Shown here piece after piece: positions 45,903 through 54,657 of a stretch of 54,657 nucleotides of DNA; the stretch's first letter is position 1, and every line of letters starts with the position of its first letter. Below the pieces are notes generated by a model. That model saw only the letters and a program-made list of their open reading frames with translations, ran no database searches and had not been told where the DNA came from. Source of the DNA: Methylocystis suflitae (lineage in GTDB: Bacteria > Pseudomonadota > Alphaproteobacteria > Rhizobiales > Beijerinckiaceae); assembly GCF_024448135.1 (NCBI RefSeq), contig NZ_JAMRYX010000229.1, positions 1-54,657 on the forward strand. The letters run 5' to 3'. Position numbers and translations under genes: made by a program.

Positions 45903-48725
45903 ATGATCGGCGCACTCGCCAAGAAGATTTTCGGCACGGCCAATGACCGCCGGCTCAAGACCTACGCGCCGAAGGTCAACGCGATCAACGCTCTGGAGGC
46001 GGACGTCGAAGCGCTGACCGACGACGAGCTGAAGGACCGAACCCGCCAGTTCCGCGACGAGCTCGCCGCCGGCAAGACGCTCGACGATCTGCTCGTTCCC
46101 GCATTCGCCACCGTGCGCGAGGCGGCCAAGCGCACCCTCGGGCAGCGCCATTTCGACGTCCAGCTCATCGGCGGCATGGTGCTGCATGAAGGCGCGATCG
46201 CCGAGATGCGCACCGGCGAAGGCAAGACTCTCGTCGCCACGCTCGCGGTTTATCTCAACGCGCTCGCCGGCAAAGGCGTCCATGTCGTCACGGTGAACGA
46301 CTATCTCGCCAAGCGCGACTCCGAATGGATGGGGCAGATCTACAGATTTCTCGGCATGAGCGTCGGGGTCGTGGTGCATGACCTCATGGACGAGGATCGC
46401 GCCGCCGCCTACGCCTGCGACATCACCTACGGCACCAACAACGAATTCGGCTTCGACTATCTGCGCGATAATATGAAATATGAATTCTCGCAGATGGTTC
46501 AGCGAGGACATAATTACGCGATCGTCGACGAAGTGGATTCGATCCTGATCGACGAGGCGCGCACGCCGCTCATCATCTCGGGCGCCATCGACGACAAATC
46601 CGATCTCTACAATACGATCGACAAGCTGATCCCCAAGCTCAACGCCGACGACTTCGAACTCGACGAGAAGCAGCGCACGGTTCATCTGACCGACGCCGGC
46701 AATGAGCATATGGAACAGCTCCTGTCCGAGGCCGGCGCGCTGACCGAAGGCGCGCTTTACGAAGCGCACAATGTGACGCTCGTGCATCACGTCAATCAGG
46801 CGCTGCGCGCGCATAAGCTCTTCCAGAAGGACAAGGATTACATCGTCCGCAAGGGCGAGGTGGTCATCATCGACGAATTCACCGGCCGCATGATGCCGGG
46901 CCGCCGCTATTCGGAAGGCCTGCACCAGGCGCTCGAGGCGAAGGAGCATGTTCAGGTTCAGCCTGAAAACGTCACGCTCGCGTCGATCACCTTCCAAAAT
47001 TACTTTCGTCTCTATGGCAAGCTCGCCGGCATGACCGGCACGGCGTCGACCGAGGCGAATGAATTCGCTGAAATTTACAAGCTGGACGTCGTTGAGATTC
47101 CGACGAACCGCCCGGTCTGCCGTCTCGATGAGGATGATGAGGTCTATCGCACGTCCAAGGAGAAGCTCGGCGCGATCGCCGCCGAAATCCAGGACGCCAA
47201 CGGGCGGATGCAGCCGCTTCTCGTCGGAACGACGTCGATTGAGAAGTCGGAGCAGCTGGCGGAATTCCTGCTGACGCAGGGCTACAAGATGATCGACTTT
47301 GCCGATCCCAAGGGACTGACGGGACTCTACGCAGCGGCGCGTTCGAGCAAGCCGTCGAAGCTTTTCGCGGTGCTCAATGCGCGCTTCCACGAGCAGGAAG
47401 CCTATATCGTCGCGGAAGCCGGCGTGCCCGGCGCGATCACCATCGCCACCAATATGGCCGGTCGCGGCACCGACATTCAGCTAGGCGGCAACGTCGAGAT
47501 GCGCGTGACGCAGGAATGCGCCGGCCTCGAAGGCGACGCGCGCGCCAAGAAGGAAGCGGAAATCCGCGAGGAGGTCGCGGACTTCAAGGAGAAGGCCATC
47601 GCCGCCGGAGGCCTCTACATCATCGGCACCGAGCGCCACGAGAGCCGGCGCATCGATAATCAGCTGCGCGGCCGCTCCGGACGCCAGGGCGACCCTGGCC
47701 GCTCAAAATTCTTCCTGTCGCTGCAGGACGACCTCATGCGCATCTTCGGCTCCGAGCGCATGGATTCGATGCTGGTGAAGCTCGGCCTGCAGGAGGGCGA
47801 AGCCATCGTCCATCCGTGGATCAACAAGGCGATCGAGAAGGCGCAGCATAAGGTCGAGGCGCGCAATTTCGACATCCGCAAGAACATCCTCAAGTTCGAC
47901 AACGTCATGAACGACCAGCGCAAGGTGATCTTCGAGCGCCGGCTCGAAATCATGGATGAGGAGAGCGTCGAGGAGCAGATCGCCGACATGCGCGCCGACG
48001 TGGTCGACGCGATGGTGTCGCAGCACATCCCGCATGACGCCTACGCCGAGGCGTGGAACGTCGACGGGCTGGCGGAAGACGTCAAAACGAAGCTCAATCT
48101 GGATCTGCCGGTCGCCGACTGGGCGAAGGAAGAAGGCATCGCCGACGAGGAGCTCAAGGAGCGTCTGCTGGAGGCGGCCGACGCCGCTTACGCCGAACGC
48201 GTCGAAAAGAACACTGAGCCGCTGATGCGCATGATCGAGAAGCAGGTCGTCCTGCAGTCTCTCGATACGCTGTGGCGCGAACATCTCATCGCGCTCGACC
48301 ACCTTCGGCAGGTGATCGGCTGGCGCGGCATGGCGCAGCGCGATCCGCTCAACGAGTACAAGTCCGAAGCGCTCGAACTCTTCAAGAGCCTAATGACGCG
48401 GTGGGACGAAACGGTGACCACGCAACTGATGCGCGTCGAAGTGTCCTTCGAGGCGCCGCCTTCCGCGCCGCCGGAGCTGCCGCCGATGGAAATGTCGCAT
48501 CCAAATCCCGAGGCGCTGATCGGCGGCGGACAGCAGCTTGCGCTCGATGAGCTCAATACGCGTCTCGCGGGGGTCGATTTCTCGGCGCGCGGGCTCGCGG
48601 TCAGCGAGGCGCCCACTGAACGCGACCCTGGCAATCCGACCACTTGGGGCAAGGTGGGCCGCAATGAGCCCTGCCCTTGCGGCTCGGGTAAGAAATACAA
48701 GCATTGCCACGGCGCTCTTGTCTAA
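45903..48725 (+). CDS. secA: Preprotein translocase ATPase SecA
   Basis: Motor of the Sec export pathway. Motifs in order: Walker A region [20 protein letters not shown], Walker [64 protein letters not shown] (motif VI) and the C-terminal zinc-binding [14 protein letters not shown] for SecB/ribosome contacts. 940 residues from ATG 45903, with GGAGAAAGG upstream. The longer frame to 45651 has no homology. Confidence 0.98.
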   Translation: MIGALAKKIFGTANDRRLKTYAPKVNAINALEADVEALTDDELKDRTRQFRDELAAGKTLDDLLVPAFATVREAAKRTLGQRHFDVQLIGGMVLHEGAIAEMRTGEGKTLVATLAVYLNALAGKGVHVVTVNDYLAKRDSEWMGQIYRFLGMSVGVVVHDLMDEDRAAAYACDITYGTNNEFGFDYLRDNMKYEFSQMVQRGHNYAIVDEVDSILIDEARTPLIISGAIDDKSDLYNTIDKLIPKLNADDFELDEKQRTVHLTDAGNEHMEQLLSEAGALTEGALYEAHNVTLVHHVNQALRAHKLFQKDKDYIVRKGEVVIIDEFTGRMMPGRRYSEGLHQALEAKEHVQVQPENVTLASITFQNYFRLYGKLAGMTGTASTEANEFAEIYKLDVVEIPTNRPVCRLDEDDEVYRTSKEKLGAIAAEIQDANGRMQPLLVGTTSIEKSEQLAEFLLTQGYKMIDFADPKGLTGLYAAARSSKPSKLFAVLNARFHEQEAYIVAEAGVPGAITIATNMAGRGTDIQLGGNVEMRVTQECAGLEGDARAKKEAEIREEVADFKEKAIAAGGLYIIGTERHESRRIDNQLRGRSGRQGDPGRSKFFLSLQDDLMRIFGSERMDSMLVKLGLQEGEAIVHPWINKAIEKAQHKVEARNFDIRKNILKFDNVMNDQRKVIFERRLEIMDEESVEEQIADMRADVVDAMVSQHIPHDAYAEAWNVDGLAEDVKTKLNLDLPVADWAKEEGIADEELKERLLEAADAAYAERVEKNTEPLMRMIEKQVVLQSLDTLWREHLIALDHLRQVIGWRGMAQRDPLNEYKSEALELFKSLMTRWDETVTTQLMRVEVSFEAPPSAPPELPPMEMSHPNPEALIGGGQQLALDELNTRLAGVDFSARGLAVSEAPTERDPGNPTTWGKVGRNEPCPCGSGKKYKHCHGALV

Positions 48726-48732
48726 GCCGAGG

Positions 48733-49158
48733 ATGCGGACAGCGATGTGGAAGATCAGCGTCTCGGCTCTCCTGTCGACGCTGGCGTCTTCCGCATCGGC
48801 CCGCGTCGAATGGGTCGAGGTCTCCAAGGACGATTTCTCGACCGTCTATCTGGACCCCGGCTCTCGCCGGATAACGTCCGACGGAATCGTCACGGTCGAC
48901 GCGCTGACGGATTACAACGCCGCCTCGCCAAAAGCCGCCGCATTCGGTCTTGCCGAAAAAGGGCTGTCGGAAATCGAGAAAGTGTCGCTCGATTGCGCCA
49001 ATCGTAGATACCGGTCCGAGGGTGGCGGCTGGCGGCAGGGCCAAATGGGGCAAGGAAAGATCACCAAGCCATATCCGCCGAAAAACGAATGGTCGCCGGC
49101 GCCGCCCTATTACGAAGGACTCTTCGCCAAGGTCTGCGCGAGCGCGTCCGCGGAATAG
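48733..49158 (+). CDS. Small secreted protein, surface-adhesin E-like
   Basis: About 141 residues with a signal peptide (MWKISVSALLSTLASSASA). The mature part, VEWVEVSKDDFSTVYLDPGSRR and SLDCANRRYRSEGG, resembles small lipoprotein-like proteins annotated as surface-adhesin E or similar: first-strand trait followed by a D-C-x-x-R-x-Y/F motif. Start is ATG 48733 or ATG 48745; it follows secA by 7 nt and may share its transcript. Function unknown. Confidence 0.65.
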   Translation: MRTAMWKISVSALLSTLASSASARVEWVEVSKDDFSTVYLDPGSRRITSDGIVTVDALTDYNAASPKAAAFGLAEKGLSEIEKVSLDCANRRYRSEGGGWRQGQMGQGKITKPYPPKNEWSPAPPYYEGLFAKVCASASAE

Positions 49159-49272
49159 CGGTCGGATCGATTTGAACCGCCTGGCGCCTGAGAATATAAG
49201 CGCAGCGCGGTTGAAGCGCCGCCGTCCCGCGTTCGCGGGAAAGCTGCCGCCGCGGGTTTCCAGGAGCTTGTC

Positions 49273-50493
49273 GTGACCGCCATTGATTTTTCCAAAGTGC
49301 TCGTCGCTCAGGGCGGCGGCCCCACCGCCGTCATCAATCAGTCGCTCGTCGGCGCCGTGCTGGAGTCCCGCAAATTTCGCGAGGTCGAGCGGGTTTATGG
49401 CGCTTTCCATGGCGTTCGCGGCGTCGTGAATGAGGATTTCGTCGACCTCACGCAGGAGACGACCCATAATCTCGAACTCGTCGCCTGCACCCCGTCTTCG
49501 GCGCTCGGCTCGACGCGCGACAAGCCGGACCTCAAATATTGTCAGGAAATCTTCCGCGTCCTACGCGCGCATGGGATCGGCTGCTTTTTCTATATCGGCG
49601 GCAATGATTCGTCGGACACGGTGCGCATCGTCTCGCAGCAAGCCCAAAACGCCGGCTATCCGCTGCGGACGGTTCACATTCCAAAAACCATCGACAACGA
49701 TCTGATGGTCAACGACCACACGCCGGGCTTCCCCTCGGCGGCGCGCTGGGTGGCGCAGGCGTTCGCGGGCGCCAATCTCGACAATTGGGCCCTCCCCGGG
49801 GTGTATATCGCGATCGTCATGGGCCGGCACGCGGGCTTTCTGACCGCCGCCTCGGCGCTCGGCAAGAAATTCCCCGACGACGGCCCGCATCTCATCTACA
49901 TCCCCGAGCGCGCCTTCATCGTCGACAAGTTCCTCGCCGACGTTAAGGCGACGATGGCGAAATATGGCCGCTGCGTCGTCGCCGTGTCAGAAGGCGTCTG
50001 CGACGAAAACCATACGCCCATCGCCGAAAAGCTGGCCAAGGCGGTGGAGCGCGACGATCACGGCAATGTCCATCTGGGCGGCGGCGCGCTGGCCGACGAA
50101 CTTACCCGCCTCGTGAAGGATCGGCTCGGATTCAAGCGGGTGCGGGCCGATACATTCGGCTATGTGCAAAGGAGCTTCGTCGGCTGCGTTTCCGACGTCG
50201 ACCAGCGCGAGGCGCGCGAGGTCGGCGAAAAGGCCGTGCAATACGCCATATGGGGCGACCGCGACGGCTCGGTGACGATCCACCGGACCGGCTTTTATTC
50301 GGTCGACTATCAGCTGACGCCGCTTGAAGAGATCGCCGCGAAGACAAAAGTCATGTCGGACGAATACATTAGCCCCTGCGGCACAGACGTCACCGACGCC
50401 TTCCGGATGTATCTGCGCCCCTTGCTTGGAAGCGGCATGCCGGACGCCTATCGCTTGCGGCTCAATCGGGTTCCCAAGATCCTTACCGCCTGA
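49273..50493 (+). CDS. pfp: Pyrophosphate-dependent 6-phosphofructokinase
   Basis: Reversible phosphofructokinase of 406 residues, GTG start. Key motifs are VAQGGGPTAVINQSL, FFYIGGNDSSDTVRI and HIPKTIDNDLMVNDHTPGF. The Asp in GGND and the Lys in PKTIDND are the residues that mark the PPi-using class, whereas ATP-using enzymes have Gly in both places. Such enzymes are typical of methanotrophs, where sugar phosphates come from C1 assimilation. It lies between secA and clpX. Confidence 0.9.
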   Translation: MTAIDFSKVLVAQGGGPTAVINQSLVGAVLESRKFREVERVYGAFHGVRGVVNEDFVDLTQETTHNLELVACTPSSALGSTRDKPDLKYCQEIFRVLRAHGIGCFFYIGGNDSSDTVRIVSQQAQNAGYPLRTVHIPKTIDNDLMVNDHTPGFPSAARWVAQAFAGANLDNWALPGVYIAIVMGRHAGFLTAASALGKKFPDDGPHLIYIPERAFIVDKFLADVKATMAKYGRCVVAVSEGVCDENHTPIAEKLAKAVERDDHGNVHLGGGALADELTRLVKDRLGFKRVRADTFGYVQRSFVGCVSDVDQREAREVGEKAVQYAIWGDRDGSVTIHRTGFYSVDYQLTPLEEIAAKTKVMSDEYISPCGTDVTDAFRMYLRPLLGSGMPDAYRLRLNRVPKILTA

Positions 50494-50725
50494 GCCGTGG
50501 TCGAGGGCGCCTTTCTTGCTTCAACAGAGTTTCCGGCGAAGGTTGCAATTTGGCCGTCGTGTAAAATACACTAACCAGTCATGGTTCTCGGGCGCTCGTC
50601 GCTGACGACCGAAACTGGATGGGGAAACGGGCACGCCAGCCGCTTCCACTTTTTGTTAGTGTGGCGCCGGTAACACAGGTGTTCGGGCCGATTCGCCCGG
50701 CAGTCCGGCCCGATAGGAGAGCAAT

Positions 50726-51991
50726 ATGAGCAAGGTCGGCGGCGGCGATTCCAAGAACACGCTTTACTGTTCCTTTTGCGGCAAGAGCCAGCACGAGGTG
50801 CGTAAGCTCATCGCCGGACCGACGGTGTTCATCTGCGATGAATGCGTCGAATTGTGCATGGACATCATCCGCGAGGAGAACAAGTCCTCGCTGGTCAAGC
50901 AGCGCGACGGCATTCCGACCCCGCGAGAGATTTGTAAGGTTCTGGACGACTATGTCATCGGCCAGTCACAGGCCAAGCGCGTTCTCTCGGTAGCGGTCCA
51001 CAACCATTACAAGCGCCTCAACCATGCCACCAAGCATGGCGACGTCGAGCTGGCGAAGTCCAACATTCTGCTGATCGGACCGACCGGCGTCGGCAAGACC
51101 ATGCTGGCCCAGACTCTGGCGCGCATCCTGGATGTTCCGTTCACCATGGCGGACGCCACGACCCTGACCGAAGCCGGCTACGTCGGCGAGGACGTCGAAA
51201 ATATCATCCTCAAGCTTCTGCAGGCGTCGGACTACAATGTCGAGCGCGCCCAGCGCGGCATCGTCTACGTGGACGAGATCGACAAGATTTCGCGCAAGTC
51301 CGACAATCCTTCAATCACCCGCGACGTTTCGGGCGAAGGCGTGCAGCAGGCGCTCTTGAAGATCATGGAGGGCACCGTCGCCTCCGTGCCGCCGCAAGGC
51401 GGCCGCAAGCATCCCCAGCAGGAGTTCCTGCAGGTCGACACGACGAATATCCTGTTCATCTGTGGCGGCGCTTTCGCGGGGCTCGAAAAGATCATCTCCG
51501 CCCGCGGGCGCAACACGTCGATCGGCTTCGCCGCCGCCGTGCAGTCGCCCGACGAACGGCGCACCGGCGACATTTTTAGGCAGGTGCAGCCGGAAGACCT
51601 GCTGAAATTTGGGCTCATCCCCGAATTCGTCGGCCGCCTCCCGGTCATTGCGACGCTCGAGGATCTTGACGAGGACGCCCTCAAGCGGATCCTGACCGAG
51701 CCCAAGAACGCGTTGGTCAAGCAGTATCAGCGGCTTTTCGAGATGGAAAACGTCGAACTCACCTTCCAGGACGACGCGCTGTCGTCCGTCGCGCGCAAGG
51801 CGATCGAACGGCACACCGGCGCTCGCGGCCTGCGCTCGATCATGGAAGGAATCTTGCTAGACACGATGTTCGATCTACCAGGTTTGGAGGGAGTCGAGCA
51901 GGTTGTGATCGGGCCGGAAGTCGTCGAGGGCAAAGCGCGGCCGCTCTATATTTACTCCGAGCGCAGCGAGAAAAGCGGCGCCAGCGCCTGA
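50726..51991 (+). CDS. clpX: ATP-dependent Clp protease ATP-binding subunit ClpX
   Basis: AAA+ unfoldase of 421 residues that feeds ssrA-tagged and other proteins to ClpP. N-terminal zinc-binding domain [18 protein letters not shown] with [10 protein letters not shown]; Walker [20 protein letters not shown]; Walker [14 protein letters not shown]; pore GYVGEDVE; ClpP-contacting IGF-loop in TSIGFAAAV; sensor [10 protein letters not shown]. clpP is not directly upstream, whereas lon follows as usual. The 230-bp gap upstream holds its promoter; none was identified with confidence. Confidence 0.98.
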   Translation: MSKVGGGDSKNTLYCSFCGKSQHEVRKLIAGPTVFICDECVELCMDIIREENKSSLVKQRDGIPTPREICKVLDDYVIGQSQAKRVLSVAVHNHYKRLNHATKHGDVELAKSNILLIGPTGVGKTMLAQTLARILDVPFTMADATTLTEAGYVGEDVENIILKLLQASDYNVERAQRGIVYVDEIDKISRKSDNPSITRDVSGEGVQQALLKIMEGTVASVPPQGGRKHPQQEFLQVDTTNILFICGGAFAGLEKIISARGRNTSIGFAAAVQSPDERRTGDIFRQVQPEDLLKFGLIPEFVGRLPVIATLEDLDEDALKRILTEPKNALVKQYQRLFEMENVELTFQDDALSSVARKAIERHTGARGLRSIMEGILLDTMFDLPGLEGVEQVVIGPEVVEGKARPLYIYSERSEKSGASA

Positions 51992-52049
51992 CGCGCGGAG
52001 ACCGATGCGGCGGCGACGCCCGCGGGTTTAAGCTTGGGCGCCGCAGCGT

Positions 52050-52077
52050 CTTGAATCGATTGTTCGCGTAACCATTT
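52050..52077 (+). promoter_or_regulatory. Possible RpoH-type promoter of lon
   Basis: CTTGAA (52050-52055), 16-nt spacer, CCATTT (52072-52077). The CTTGAA half is the classic heat-shock -35 and the CCAT element fits the family -10 form in part. It lies about 147 nt before the lon ATG. Supported by pattern and by the usual RpoH control of lon, not by anything else here. Confidence 0.32.
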
Positions 52078-52223
52078 GCGTTAACGGGGCCGTCGGGCGC
52101 ATCCGCCGGCGGTCTTTTATGGCGCGAAATCGGCGGGCGACCGTATCGCGGCCTAAAGCCAAAATCGCCCTGCGGACTCGCGCCGCCGCTTTAGCGGGAC
52201 GCGTCAAGGACAGGACAAAAAGA

Positions 52224-54647
<2,424 letters not shown>

Positions 54648-54657
54648 TCGTTAGAGC

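Overview
The window is GC-rich (dense GCG/CGC codon use, long antisense open frames) and almost fully coding. Gene content and order point to an alphaproteobacterium of the order Hyphomicrobiales: hisZ-hisG, cysI flanked by DUF2849 and DUF934 genes, a GapR/DUF2312 protein, a YcbB-type L,D-transpeptidase and neighbouring clpX and lon. A gene for a PmoC-family subunit (9147-9920) and a pyrophosphate-type phosphofructokinase suggest a type II methanotroph of the Methylocystis/Methylosinus group. That assignment is inferred from family content, not from a database match.

Layout. 1-3741: dnaX (cut by the window edge) and the small SRP RNA on the minus strand, then hisZ-hisG. 3748-9035: a palindromic intergenic repeat, a Tat-type histone-deacetylase-like hydrolase, Ada, two uncharacterised proteins, HemW and an acetyltransferase. 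9096-10552: a small minus-strand unit encoding a DUF2946-like protein, a Cys/His-rich micro-ORF and a divergent PmoC. 10859-17932: a three-domain ACP/acyl-AMP ligase/PlsC protein, aroC and polA. 17947-24127: a compact assimilatory sulfate operon (ferredoxin, DUF2849, cysI, DUF934, cysH, cysD, cysN). 24403-27549: two tandem ParA-like proteins, the second with a ruined P-loop, then an aldo/keto reductase and an acetyltransferase. 27553-29104: YqgE and a DsbD-N-like secreted protein. 29123-34778: a seven-gene lipid/glycosylation operon (ACP, ketosynthase, two MaoC-type hydratases, SDR, two glycosyltransferases). 35071-45553: methylmalonyl-CoA mutase small subunit and mixed envelope and metabolic genes, with a second copy of the intergenic repeat. 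45903-54647: secA, a small secreted protein, pyrophosphate phosphofructokinase, clpX and lon.

How the genes fit together. The sulfate operon is self-consistent: ATP sulfurylase makes APS, the two-cluster-motif CysH reduces APS directly (so no APS kinase is needed, and none is fused to CysN), and CysI reduces sulfite, with the operon's own 2Fe-2S ferredoxin as the likely electron donor. The 29-35 kb operon looks like a dedicated acyl-chain elongation module tied to glycolipid assembly. The most unusual locus is the solitary PmoC: by alignment with numbering remembered from the pMMO structures it keeps all three CuD ligands (N200, H204, H218) but has lost two of three CuC ligands (T129 for Asp, N146 for His), and it sits behind a copper-type small secreted protein instead of pmoA and pmoB. 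Other departures from the family norm are a PolA with altered proofreading residues, a CysN fused to a DUF2061 membrane domain, and the active/degenerate ParA-like pair.

No tRNA, 5S/16S/23S rRNA, CRISPR array, insertion sequence or phage gene was recognised.
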